From the NCBI RefSeq assembly GCF_027596085.1, contig NC_072453.1, positions 6,443,448-6,507,447 of the forward strand: 64,000 nt of DNA, written 5' to 3'. This document shows, one piece after another, positions 25,823 to 39,300 of this stretch (positions are counted from its first letter, which is position 1; each line of letters opens with the position of its first letter). The position numbers and the translations under genes were made by a program. Source of the stretch: Anoplopoma fimbria (taxonomy: Eukaryota > Chordata > Actinopteri > Perciformes > Anoplopomatidae). The notes beneath the pieces are model-generated. The model saw only the letters and a program-made list of their open reading frames with translations. It did not search any database and was not told where the DNA came from.

Positions 25823-25928
25823 CATATAATTCTGATATTTCATCAAAAGCTATTTATTCTACATGTCTCATTTAGCATATAATTCTGATATTTCATCAAA
25901 AACTATTTATTCTACATGTCTCATTTAA
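25823..25928. repeat. Tandem duplication of a 53-bp unit
   Basis: CATATAATTCTGATATTTCA begins at 25823 and again at 25876, and the rest of each unit (CTATTTATTCTACATGTCTC) matches with about one difference. It lies in AT-rich DNA upstream of nlrc3. Confidence 0.9.
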
Positions 25929-26760
25929 ATTTAGCTCCAAATACATTGTTTGCACTAATCAGATCATGTAAAAAACATTTAATTCTGCACGCCTCAGCCC
26001 AACTGGAAAGCTATGATTGACTGGCCTGAGACCATCTACTGTATCTTTCCTCATATTTATTTTGCATCTTTTGCAAAGCACATTGTATCGAATCTATATA
26101 TATGAAATGGCCACATAAATAAGGTTTAGTAGTTTAATTCAAATCACAAGATGTACTGAAAGTACTGCAAACATAAATTAAATTTATGCTTGAGGTATTA
26201 CTGAGACAAAACGGGAAATGGCATATGACTTCCTGTGTGGTTTGTTGCTCATCACGTCACTTCTCACAAAGGAAGCTGATTCAAAAACTCAGACATACTC
26301 GACAAAGCGTGCTAGCTTCCGTTGTTAAGTTTACTGATATACTTAATAGCCTAAACCACTTAAACTTATACTACTGCTACTGTAGAAATGTGTTGGGGAG
26401 AGTGTTGTCCAGTAACTACAGAAACATTAATAACAATTACAACAATACTCATCATCAGCTACAATGAAAAACAGGTGGCAGTGGGCTATCATTTGCATGA
26501 TGCACGTACAGCAGCAATACTCACTCAAAAAAGCCATCCAAGTCAGTTAATAAATTAAACATGTCATTGAGGTGCCAGTTATCAGATGTTTTGAAGCTTG
26601 CGGTAAAGTGAGTAGAAGTCATGAACATCTTATATATTCCACTTCCATTGGCCTGGAAAATTGGCAGTTATGGCTGGAGTCAGATTAACAATCCTTCTGT
26701 AGCTGTGAAGGTGAAAAATGTACAGTGCAATGTGCAGTACACAAAGCTCTGATAACTCAC

Positions 26761-26940
26761 CTTGGGCTTGTTGAAGTTGTCTGAATGTGTCAAAGGATGT
26801 AAAACGCTGCCCACACAGATGTTTTATGCGGTAACGCCATACTTCTCACAACAGCAGGTGTAGAACTAGTGTGAACTGGAGGAATATCAACGGAGTGCAA
26901 CCTAATGGAGAACTAGCGAGCTAATTAAACGGGTCACAAT
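26761..26940 (-). other. Possible non-coding first exon of nlrc3
   Basis: A good donor (CCCAAG|GTGAGTTATC) at 26761 lies 1.3 kb upstream of the start-codon exon on the same strand. Nothing else nearby explains it. The upper edge is unknown and no TATA box or CpG island is obvious. Confidence 0.3.
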
Positions 26941-29558
26941 ACACAGCAGCTGTCATAGCACAAGTCAGCGCTGTAGCTGTAGAAACTGTTTCATGCTGCA
27001 GCTCCTTCCTGTCTATCTGCCTTCCTGTGTTGTGGTTAGCAGGTTGAACAGTGAGAAGAAAAAAACATACTTGTGTATGGCACGCAAGGCCTGGATGTTT
27101 CACCATGTTTCAGCGTCCTCTATTAGACAGATGCTCGACTGTGCAGTTTGTGAACCACAAATGAGAGCTGAGATGAGACATGATTACTGGTGTAAAACAT
27201 TGCCAGAGGGACGGATAAAGAGCTTCAGGTTTCAAATGCATCAGAAAGTACGAGTGCACACATGTGATAAACAATGTGGCTGGTTTGAAAATTGTAAAGA
27301 GCAAAGTTAAGATTCTCTACATTGATGTGGACAGGACGTACACATCTCAAGCATATTATACATAATTATGAAGGTACTGCAAAGCACAAAGTATATGTAC
27401 CTGCTCAAATTATACACCACCGCATCCAGATAAATACAAAAGAAGTTTGTTAGTGCATCTGTTCCCAGAGAGCAGCAGGAGATGATTGGCTGGAGATCAT
27501 TATAATTATGTATTTAAGAACTACGGGACGTAGCAGGCCACAGGACATGTCAAAAAAACAGTGAAACAGCACAAATGCGATTTTTTTTTTTATTTCAAAC
27601 CTGCTACATGTGCATGAAATTGGAAGGAAAACAGTGGTAAATAAACTCACAGGTAAACACCGGAAAGAAAGCTTTCAAATTGCGACCTGGGGATGCAGGT
27701 GATACAAAGTTTTCTTTCCAATGTTTTCTGTGACATTTTCTGCATGTACAAAGGCTTTTTAGTCCCCAAAAAGATTTATAAGTTTCTGGTCCCCTTCCAG
27801 TTGTGTTAGATTTGAACTTTGTTGCTCTGGATCTCATTCTTTTCCACTTCGTATGATTGTTGTAAGTGCATATAAACAAGTGCTCTGAGCAGACGTGTTA
27901 CACATTGTCTTCAGTCCTGTATAGCTTCTTCAGTGCGAACATATCTCACATATTATTCAAGAGCACATTTGCATGTCAATATATTACATAGGGTGTAATC
28001 TTGTGGTGCAATTTCCTCCTTCTGCTTTTTGATTACATTTTTTTGTTTATTTGACGCAAAACCTAGAGATATAGAAGTTTACATTATAAGACATTGTATG
28101 AACATTAATTGACACATGGTGGGGGAGTCCTTAATCTACATGACTTTGCTGGTTTTAAATGTAGTTTTTCCTTCTTTTTTTTTTAAGTAGCAGAACTCAT
28201 ATGAAAGCAGCAGTGTTGCTGTTGAATAAATTTGATTGCATTGGGTACCTTTTGCTTGACAATTATAAATGTCAATACTGAGAAATTAGAACTAAGGGAA
28301 AATGGTACTGAGGAGAAAGGTTTCCTCACAAAGACAATTAAAGCAAACCAATTACAATTCTGTGCACTACAGCAGTTGAGAAAGGCCTCTTAACAAGGTA
28401 AGCGGCACTTCAACTATATTGAAAATGGAGCATACGAAGGCTTACACATTATTTTATGGCACTTTGTATTGGCAATTTGGAATGAATCTAACTTAACCAA
28501 TCAAAATATTTCATGTTTTGCTCTGAAACCAACTAGTTTCTGTATTTCCACAATAAGTTATCTTTTCAGATTGGCGATAACTGTTCCCCCCCTGAGAATA
28601 ACAACATATCCATATTATTTACACTTATGGCTGCAGCAGACATGGCTGTAGTTTCCCCCAAATAAATGAGGAATCAGCTGATCAAATAATAGAAGTACAA
28701 AGGCACAGCAGAGTTTCTGAGCCACTTAAAAAAAACACAAATGAAAACAAATTCTAAAAAACAAATACTTTTCATTCAAGAAATTGCTCTCTCACATTCC
28801 TTTTTCTTATTTACGATCAAGAAAATGTAAACAGTTTGCTTTAAGCATACAAAAGTGGTTACAGACACTCATCACAAGTTAGCTAAAGACATTCACATTT
28901 AAAAGACAATCAAGCCCTCTGAGAGACTAGAGTCTAAAGGACTTTTACAGCATGTAGCAGGAAAACAAAGCAGGAAGTCGATCGTTTTGAAGACTAAATG
29001 TGAGCTTGACGAATATTATCGTGGTTATAAAGTTGGTTGTTAAAACGCCATACCAGCTGAGAATGTGATGGTCATTTAGTTGATAGAGATTCCTGCATAG
29101 CATGGTTGTTTTTGATTTAAAATACTTTTTCCACAGTAAAACAAACAAGTCAAGAAAAATGACCATTTAGAACTCAAGTATTTAAAAAAAAAAAATCCTC
29201 CCTTTTATCTTCCTTTTCCTTTCAAAGTAGTAACCAGCACTGTTCACAGGCAAAGGTTGTACATCCACCTTTAGAAAAATATGTTATCTTTTTAAAATTC
29301 ATGGGTTGCCTCATTTTTTGTCACCAGTGCCATGAAATATAACACGCCTCACACACCGGATCCAACCACGCTGTTAACAGACAAGAACGAGTCAATTCTT
29401 CAGGGATCTTCCAAAGACACACAGAAGGACACTTGTGTAGGCACTTGTTTCAAAAAGGCCGCACAATCAGTTACGCACAGGTCAAATGAACGTCTGATTA
29501 CCCCCCGCTCTCTCTGCTGAAGGCCTCCCACGCACACGAGCACTTCCATGTGCCTGGA
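26941..29558. other. Gene-free stretch: nlrc3 upstream DNA and probable 3' UTR of the lamin-tail gene
   Basis: No coding exon was recognised. The right part directly follows the stop codon at 29559-29561 and should hold the 3' UTR of the lamin-tail gene. A candidate AATAAA on the minus strand lies near 28045, unproved. The rest is AT-rich without a named repeat. Confidence 0.4.
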
Positions 29559-29622
29559 TTATAGATCAGTCAGTCCCTCTGCATGTTCACTCAGCTCCAT
29601 GGTGTAATAGTCCAGAGGGCGC
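29559..29622 (-). other. LTD-protein last exon: short cytoplasmic tail and stop
   Basis: Encodes RRPLDYYTMELSEHAEGLTD, a final Leu and TAA at 29561-29559. YYTM (about 913-916) fits both a YxxM phosphotyrosine motif for PI3-kinase p85 SH2 domains and a YxxPhi sorting signal. Confidence 0.82.
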
Positions 29623-32600
29623 CTGAGAGTAGAGACAACAAAATTCAACAAACGCACATGCACAATCGAGCATCAACCCTTTCAGAGTCACTACTACAAT
29701 ACTAGTTTCAATTCACTCAAAGTACTTCAGAAGTTTCTTGGTTTAACTTCTGATGTCCCCCACTCTACTGCTACTCTGCTTCCACTACTTCAGTCTGTGA
29801 ATCCCAGAATGACCCTCAACCGTAAATACAGAAAATTATCGTTTGTGTATTTTATTTACCAATTTTTGAGTTACAAACACAGGTGAACAGTGCAATAAGG
29901 ATAAGCATCAATGGGCTTTTCCGGCCAAGAAAAAAAAATGGGCCGGTTGAGAAATCTGTATTTCAACCATTAACTCCCTCTATGACCTGGACCATATGTC
30001 CTATGGTAGCGTAAAATGTAAAGACAAATAGTCTTTGCTCTTTAATTCTGAACTACAGTCTGACACCAAAACCTGACATTTAAAATACTAAAGTACTATT
30101 CTACACGACTGAATATGACCCAGAAATATGGATTAAAGCCACACAGAAAAAAACAGATTTTTATTACCTCAATTTCATAGTGATACTACGTGTTTTCTTT
30201 AAATATCAAGCAACAACAAGGAGGCACTTAGCTTAGCTTAGCATAAAGCCTGGAAACAGGTAGCATGGCTCCGTCAAATTGTAAACAAATCTGCCTACCA
30301 GCAACTCTAAAGCTCATTAATTAACAGGTTATAAGCTGATATAGGTGTTTTTTAAACTTTGGACTGACTAGATGTTTCCTCCCGCTTTCAGTCTTTATGC
30401 TACGCTAAAATAATCCTCTGTTTGCTGTAGTTTCATTTTTACCGAAACCGTACACACATGAGAGTGGTATCAATCTTAAAGAAACACATCTTCAGATAAA
30501 TGAGCATTATAGACTCTCAATTACAGACACTTATTTTCAAATATCCTATTCTCTCTCAATCACTGGGTAATCGAAAGAAGCGTCACAAGTCAAAAGATTA
30601 AACAAATGTTAATGATCTGGCTTTGTGATGATTTCCAGCAAACTAGCAAATAATATAGAAATGAAATGCCGTTGACATGATGTAATGAGGCAGATAGAAA
30701 TATCTGTGATCAGTATGCACATCCAGCAGACCAGAGAGAGACGAGGAGGATAAAACAAAGAGGAGTTCTCACCTCCTCCTGTAGAAAAATGTGAACAGAG
30801 CAGCTCCTAGTCCTAGCAGCAGGAGCGCCGCTACTATGAGCCCTATCTGTAAGCCCAGGGCAGACGCTAGGAGAAAGTCACATAAAAACTCAGTTACACC
30901 TTCTGAACAAGTTAATACATTTAAACACAACATGGGGATACAAACATCCTGATGAAACTTTAATAAAGCAGCAACAGATTTAGTTTCCTTCAGATTCTAC
31001 AAGCCCATGGATGGCTTAACACAAAGAAAAATGAGTCGTCTTTGCAAAGTCGACCTGACGGGATGCAGTCCATGCTACAGATCATTTCAGCAGAGTTATT
31101 TTTTTTACAACCTGCAGTTTCTTCTCTACATGGCGCCAGAGTAAGACTGCTGCAGCTACTTTGATAATCTCCAATGATCATAATGATGACCATGCTGGGT
31201 CTGGAGAATCTTACTTACCACAATTCAATCCTTTATTTTTATACCACGACAACATATCTAAACACTGATTTCATTATATATGACTCACCACCAAGGATTG
31301 GCTGCCATGTTTGGTTTTAGTCAACAATTAGCTTCTGTTTTCTTTTAGAAGTGATGATGAACCAGCTGTGACACATAGCATCTTAAGCATAAACCACCTG
31401 TAGGCTCTGTTGTGCTGGCGTTTAGTCGGTGCTAACCTGAGCTTGTGTATCGGTCTGTGGTTGGAGCAGAGCAGACGTCTCCCTGTGCAGATACGGGCTT
31501 CATGTGTGATGTCTGGATGATGAGGGCCTTCTGATGGTCCGACAGAGCCTGGATGTTCCCCCACACTCTGAGCCACCCAGACACGCAGGAAAAGTTGGCT
31601 CCTTGATAACGGACAGGCACATTTTTCATTATCTACACATGAAAGTGTTAAGGACATGGTTTAGCTTGGTAGATTGTGTAAATTGGAAACAGGATGGGCT
31701 AGCACAATTTATGACAGTTACTTAGTGTACATGAGTCATGCAGGATGTGTTAATGACAAGGAAATAGTCCCACCTGAGCCTGTCCGTCCCTAAATAACAT
31801 CCTTCTGTGAGAATTACTTGCCACACTTACACTCTTAGAATCTATGGACTCTACAATCCAAAATAGCAGTTCAATTATCCCTACTTTACAACTCCATGGT
31901 AACAGCAACATTTAGTTTGCCCGCAGAGTGTCAGCGATCTATAATGTTTTCTTTCTATTCACTGAACGGACAAATCATTTCTTTTATAAAAAAATCTGCT
32001 ATATATAAGACAATTTGTGTGTCTCACCTTGGAGATACAAAGCAGAGATGCCACAGTGACACCTCTGCTCCAGGTAGTCAGCCACCTCCGCGACCCTCTT
32101 CCCCTGGATCAGACCACTACAGCCTGGGAAACACAGGGAAGAGGATGTATGATTTAATAAAAGGCAAATTTACTGTGACCATTTGAGAAAAAAAATACAT
32201 TTCTTACAGACAAAAAAAGTTTTACATTCATTCCCACATTAAGGGTTTATCTTCATTGCTGTACATTTATTTTCTTGTTGTTGTCGATCCCCAGCTGGGA
32301 TCGAACGAGGGACGCCTCAGTAACATGGTACGCATCTCAACAACAGGGCACCAGGACGTACCGCATTGCTGTATTTATGTATCAAAGTTGTGTGTGCAAT
32401 GTTTGTATGCAATTCAGGTATATTTATGTGTAAAAAATAAAAAAAATGGCCTCAATTAGCTTTACAATATGTGCAACATGACATCATCTATTCTTAGATC
32501 ATATTTTATTCTCTTTCACATTTTGTACAATTCAATGTAAGTTAAAGTTATGATGCCCTCACCTCCTGACTGCTCCTGCGAGTCACTGGACAGGGGTCCG

Positions 32601-35600
32601 AGGCAAAGATCAATGTTACTTGAGAAGGCGGAGCTCGGACAGAGGTTGGTGCTGTGAGGTGTGGGGGAGGAGCTTGTCCAGGAGGAGGGGCTCCTCACCT
32701 CACAGCATGAACAGCGGCTAAGTGAAACAGGACCGTCTTCCACTGACCTGCACATAAAATACATGAGTATGAGTATGAATACAAACATATACATACAGCT
32801 GTAATAGGGATGATAAAGTCACAAAACAAAGTCGACCTAGGATGACATAAAGCAAAAAATATTTTAAAGGTAATTATATATTTTGCAACACTTACATAGA
32901 ACCTTTTTAAATACACAAAAATGCTTACCACTTAAATGCACTATGGTATATTTAAACTTTGTATGAATGCATCATTTTGGAGCCTCTATGAAGGTTTCAA
33001 GGTTAGTCTGGTCCTCATTAATCCTAATTGTGGTGATCCTGGATAATCAGTCTCATGTACCTAGTTGTAACGTTGGCCTGGATTCACTACATCATCTTAT
33101 TGTCTTCATAACAACACTGTTTCTTGGCAAAGCCACCTCGTGTTCTCCTGATCTGCAGTGATGGAATATGAATAAAAGCTAACACTAACAAAATCACAGT
33201 GAGGAACCCTGAGCTTTCCCCAGGAAATTGGTTACCAGCTGTCTGATTGAACAGTTTACCTCAATCATTTTCCAACTGGAACGAAACTCTAAAGGGGTTT
33301 CTCCTTTTTTCCCTGATAGGACTTTCTGCCTATATAATTAGTTAACATGTTCATTCTGGTTTTTCTTAGATCTCAAGAGAAAGGAATAATTTTAGATAGT
33401 GAAGTGAATAAATTGAAATGTTTCTAATTTTATTATTTTTGTTTCAACAGTTTGAATTAGTTGCCATGGTAGTCTCCCCTCATTAAAAAAGAACCAGCTG
33501 GGATTTAAAAATAAAAAATTAGGCAGGAACCAAAGTCGTTAACCTGCATCTATCCATCCGTTGCCTTAACCATATTAAGATAATTAGATTGAAGGTCTCT
33601 ACATGACATTTTCAGCAGTCTGGTGGTAGCCTTAAATGGGTTAAAGCCTTCTAGTTAGTGTGAAAGTTCAAACATGTAACAGTTGTCAGTTATTCATTCT
33701 GCTGGATTTATTCTGCGCTTACCTGGCAACTGGAATGACTTGGTTCCCTCTGGTGGTGGACAGAGAAGAGAGCAGCAGCTGGTTTTCACTGAAAACCAGT
33801 ACATCTCTGAGACTGGAGTTTGTCAGAGCAGTGCCAGCTCTACAGACACTGAACAGGTCATAGCACAGGACTACTGCTCCTCGTACCGGCACCACGGAGC
33901 CCTCCGGGAAAGTCTGATCTATGCAGGGGATAGAGAAGGTTAAGGAGTGTCGTGAGAATTGTGGGAATTGGTACAAAACAAGAAAAAGAAGAGGGGAAAG
34001 GACAGAGAGACTGAGGGTGAGAGTCATTAAGAATGAGGAAGGAAATATTTTGTTTTTCTTAAGTTTTCTTAGTTTTGTCTTCCTAAAATTGGTCTATCCC
34101 AGAACAACAATGTCTCCTTATGTCCTCACCTGCTCCAGTGACATTTCCAATTATGTAAAATCCATCCTGGTCAACAGATCCGGTCAAAGGAAGGGCAATG
34201 ACAGTCCCACTGCGCTCCTGGTCAAACACAGAGAGCACCAGGCCCCGTAGGTCTGTCATGGGGGGGCCCTGCAGCTCCACAAAGGCCCTCTGTTGGCTGT
34301 GATTGGTCCAATGGCCAGAAGCCACCTCACTGATGACCACACCCTCGGGGGCTGGAGGGGGGCGGGGGCAGCTGTTCTCCCTCAGAGGTGTGGGTGGAGC
34401 CACCTGATTGACAAATTTCAGCAATTTATGATTCTAACAGTTGCAATATATCCAATAAGGACACATCTGCTTCAATATAAATATCTGTGCAATAAGAGAA
34501 AAAAACATTTTATTTAGCCAAATATTTAAAGGAAGAGTTCAACATTTTGGGAAATATGCACAGCAACTAACCACGCCCTAAAGCATACCCTGCTTTATGG
34601 TCTACTTTACACTAAAAAGGGATTATAATTTACTAAATAAACATAATGTTGTATTGAAAAAGACTTTAAACTAGCGACTGAGACACTAAACTCATGTACA
34701 CAATGTTTATTCAGGTAATAAATCAAGAGAGAACTAGGGTCATTTTCTTACAGAAACCTTTTGCAACAAGAGGAGTCGCCCCCTGATGGACGGTAGAGAG
34801 AATGAAAGTTTAAGGCACTTCAGCCTTGGCTTTACTTTTCAGAGCCGGAGGTTCCTGTCTGGCTGTTACCCTCTGTTGCCAGTCTGTGTGCTGAGCTAAG
34901 CTAACCGGCTGTAGCTTCATATTTAGTGTACAGATTTGAGGGTGGTATTGATCTAGTAATTTAACTCTCTGCAATAAATAAAGTTCCCAAAAACAGCAAC
35001 CTATTTCCTTTAATGACTTATTTTTGTATTCATTAAAAAATAAAGTTTTAATGAGCATTTGTCTTCTTTGTTTTCCACAGTGTTGTGTTTCTACCATTTT
35101 GTAAAGTAGTTTCTCTACTGATTGATTTCACCTTCCCCTTGAAACCCTCGCACTTTGTACTTACTGAAAAAGCAGACAGGTCATAGGGGTAAAGGCCTCT
35201 ACAGCGGCTAAGGGCCTCATCACCAGGCAGAACCTCTGGATCCTCCAGCAGAGGCAGCTGTCCTGGGGTCAGAGCTTTACTCAGCTCCTGGGCCTCTTTG
35301 TCTGACCCTCTCTGCCGGTACACCACAGCATCCAGCAGGCCTTTGGTGGGGATCCCCCTTTGTGCGGCTGACGGTGGACCGTACGGATTGCGATAGAGTG
35401 CCACAGCATCTGGTCCGTTCTGGATGGTATTAGGAGGCAGGCGGAGTGATGGAGCTGGCACCAACCTGTCACTGCCCAGCAGAAAGTAGCCCTTAGACGT
35501 GGTGAAGTGTCCACTCAGGCTGATCTCTCTGTAGGGTTTGTTGTTGTGCGCACTGAACAGTAGTATCCAGATGCCCTGCAGGGAGACCCGGCGTCCTGAT

Positions 35601-36313
35601 GGGTGCCAGAGTTCGATGTACTCGCCATCCTCAGCTGCGCCAGGTGTGTCAGTGTTCAGCTCATTGATCAGGAAGTCACTGTTCCCCCAGGGTGGGAGGT
35701 GGGATGGTGAATCTGTACCTCCTGGAATCACTAAAGCATAACAGAAAGCTATCAATGCGCTGCTGTTTGAGGAAGTGTTCTACTTTTCTTAACTTTGATT
35801 TTTGTTTGGATTTAAGAAACAACATATAACATGACTAAAGAGCTTTCTAGATGCTGATAGACAACAGTAGATGGTGTATTTTGTTACCGTTGGACAGTAT
35901 TAGTCTTTGTGCTAAGCTAAGTGGCTGCTGGCTGTAGCTTCATATTTAACATAATGTTATGAGAGTTTTCTCAATAGCAATGCAGATACTTTGTATCCAC
36001 AGTGATTTGTTGAGATATTGGGATGGGTGCATACACTAAAGCTTCTTAAAAAACTTTTGAAATTTCCATAAGGGATGACTGTTATTTAGAGTCCTGTAGC
36101 AAGACATATGAGGAGGAATATAGCAGAATGAGACAACCACATTGAAGTCTGTCTGCTTTGTTTATAATGCATTTGAATATTGAAAAAAGGGACATCAAGA
36201 GATTTTAATATTATTTTCTTATCCATTTCATGGTAAGTACAGCTTTAACACAGTACCTACTAGAGGCAACAGATGGCAGTATTGCATAATGATATTGCAT
36301 ACAATAAAAAAAA

Positions 36314-36371
<58 letters not shown>

Positions 36372-39300
36372 ATTTTTTTTGTGTGTGTGAATATAATAGA
36401 AATATAAACTTGATAATTTAAGTAAGTTATGAGTTATAGTATTTTTTAATTATCTTGTTAATATTTATTAGTTATGATAAGATCAAAGACTATGACTGCC
36501 CTTTTCTTATATATACTGTAAAGTTGTAACCTGATGTCACTTTATTTTTATCATTTATAATAGAAAGAAACTTAGGCTATTGGTATAAAGTTAAATATAA
36601 ATACCCTGGCAGATTATTTGTGTTGCATGCAGTAAACCAACAAATGTACTCAGTTTAGAGAAGGGTTGGCGCTTCACCATAGACTTTGAGGAACACACTG
36701 CTTTTATAGTAATAAAACAATATCTTTCAACACATTCAGCTGAAATGAACATTGATTCAACTTAAGTGACATAGGTTTGGCCTGAAAAGATAAGCTAAAA
36801 GGTGAAAGGAATAGTTAATTCATCATTATCCTCTGCTGATTCCCTCATACAGCACCACTTTCTGCTGCAACGCCCTCCATGTCCTCAACCTCCTACTTAT
36901 GTGATTAGAGGATTGAAATTGTTGACTTGCTGAGGACTCAATAAGAGCTCATTCAGAGAGCAAAGCTTTTCCCACAAAATTGGATTTAATTAATTTGTCT
37001 CCGACAGACTAGCTGGTTAAAGATCAACTATAGCCTTTTGTTTTCTATTCAAAATTAAGTCTGGTTAAGCTCGAGATCTTATCTGGGTGTAACCTAGGGC
37101 TGGACTCACACATCATGCTTGATATTGTAATAAGTAAATATTTTAATCTTTCCATTTTTTTAGTGATTTGTTTAGTTTTCTGTCCACTTATAATATTTAA
37201 TCACACATTTTTCTCATAATCCATTCAAGGGATTGGAAAAGGAGTCCAGATGGTAAACCAGTCTTTCCTGTGAGCAACTGATTCCTCATCTTTCATTTCT
37301 TTTTATGTCGGTTCCTTCTTGGAGCAGCTTCCCCTACCAACTTTCAGTTGCTGATTTGCAATACGTGTCCCAGTGATGTAGCTTTGTCCTGCAGATCCTC
37401 AGCTGGTGAAGGATAGAATCTATAACGTCTCAAAAGGTCAGCGCACTGTCTGCGTTTGACGTGCGAATGAGGAAGTATCTCTTCATGAGATTTACTCCGT
37501 GGTTCCGCAAGATGAATTAAAAATCTAGTTGAAAGTTTGCATGGCTGTACTTGTAGCTCCTTATGACACAAGTATTCAACAAATAACAACAGTCTCTCCA
37601 TGAAGATGACTAACTCTTACTAATCATACTACACCTTCAAATGATCTCATTGCTAAATCATTGCCATGATTTAATAATCTGTCTACTGCCTGTCAATCAG
37701 ACATGCGTTACCTTTTCCCTTCCTTACTGCATGTAAACTGCAGAGACAGCAAAAAGTGTGGGATCGAAACCCTTTTCTCTTCAGAGTTGACTGAATCTCA
37801 TAAGCTTAACGTACAGATCTCAATAATGTTAATCAACTAATACAAATACATGAAGCGAAATCAAACACTCACCATTACTGTGCGGGCAGTTCTTAGGCCA
37901 GGGGCACTGGTTGGGCAGTGTAGGAGTTTGCGGGGCCTCCCAGAAGACACCAGGATCTCTGGCCCAGGTGGCCACACCACAGCGACTCAGATAGAAGCCT
38001 CCCTCTCTCAAACTGACAAAATAATGAAATCGATGAGTAACAGCCCTTATGAGTTCAGCCTTATTTTGCAGGGTTATATCATTAAAATTGGTGTGTGTTG
38101 TATGAAACATTCATATTTTGCAGTGGGTAAATAAAGGCCCATCATTACGCTATCCAATAATATAGTCTTGAAATACAAAAAAAAACATTAGGGTGCTTAA
38201 TTTCATTTTCATTTAATGTCATATATTTTATCTATGCTAGCTCTAGGGATGGCAAAGTCTGTTGGTCAGTCAGTTGTTGCAACACAGACTGAAATATCTC
38301 AACACCTTTTGGATGAATTGCCATGACATTCATGGTTCCCAGAGGATGAATCCTACTGACTTGTCCAGTCGTTTGACATTTGAAGTTTTAGTAAATGTCT
38401 TCACGACTATTATATGGATTGTGCTGAACATTTTTTCACTCAATATGTCCCCCTAAATATAAATTTTAATATCTTTGGTGATCGTCCTCCAGCACAATCA
38501 GGTCAAAATTTTAGTTTGACCAATATTTTGGTTTGTGACTAGTAATCTGCAGCCTCAGCTGTGCTTTGTGTTAATGGCTAATTAGCAAATGTTAGCATGC
38601 TAACATGTTAACTAAGATGGTGAACATGGTAATCAATACACCTGCTAAACTTAAGCATGTTAGCATTGTGTTTGTGAGCATGCAAATCTTACTCAAAACA
38701 CTATTGCACTTTAGTACAAGCTTAGTCGCTAGCTGGCTTTAAAGTCTTGTTGTATGACGCTCAATTTTCATCAGTGAGGTGTGAATTAAATTTGCTGCTC
38801 AAATTTAAGCATGATGTGTATATTTAAATTACTTTGAGTCAGTGTGAGTGAAAGCCTACTTATGAGTGCCGTTCCAATGATGACACACGCTGACGCACAC
38901 AACAGGAAAACACCGCATCAGCAAAGAGGAACAGTGGTCACAAGCTGACCTTCTTCAACACTTGAAACTTTAGCCTTAAAAATAACTTCTTAATGTCACT
39001 AACCCATCCGAAAAACACGTCACCAAACAGGCACTGATCTCTTTCCATCTCTTTTATGTACTGCATCCAAATGGGGGTGGTTTTAATTTTGAAATTTACA
39101 GGAGCTTGAAACTATCATAGTGTCTTGCCTGGTGCTGAGTTGGTAGGGCTCTCGGCCTGGGATTAGAGTCTCTGTGAGGTTGGCACTTGGCATATTTCCA
39201 GGTCCAGCAAACACAAATGCATCTAGAGGCTGTATCTGGCTCAGCTGACTGCCAACCGGGAAATCTGAGGCTCTGCCACTGTAAACGGCCACTGCCCCTG

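Noticed and set aside
31328..31657. 109-codon minus-strand frame as the true frame of LTD exon 9
   Set aside because: It cannot join the TM exon in phase and breaks the total frame; the overlapping frame with SGWLRVWGN fits both neighbours.
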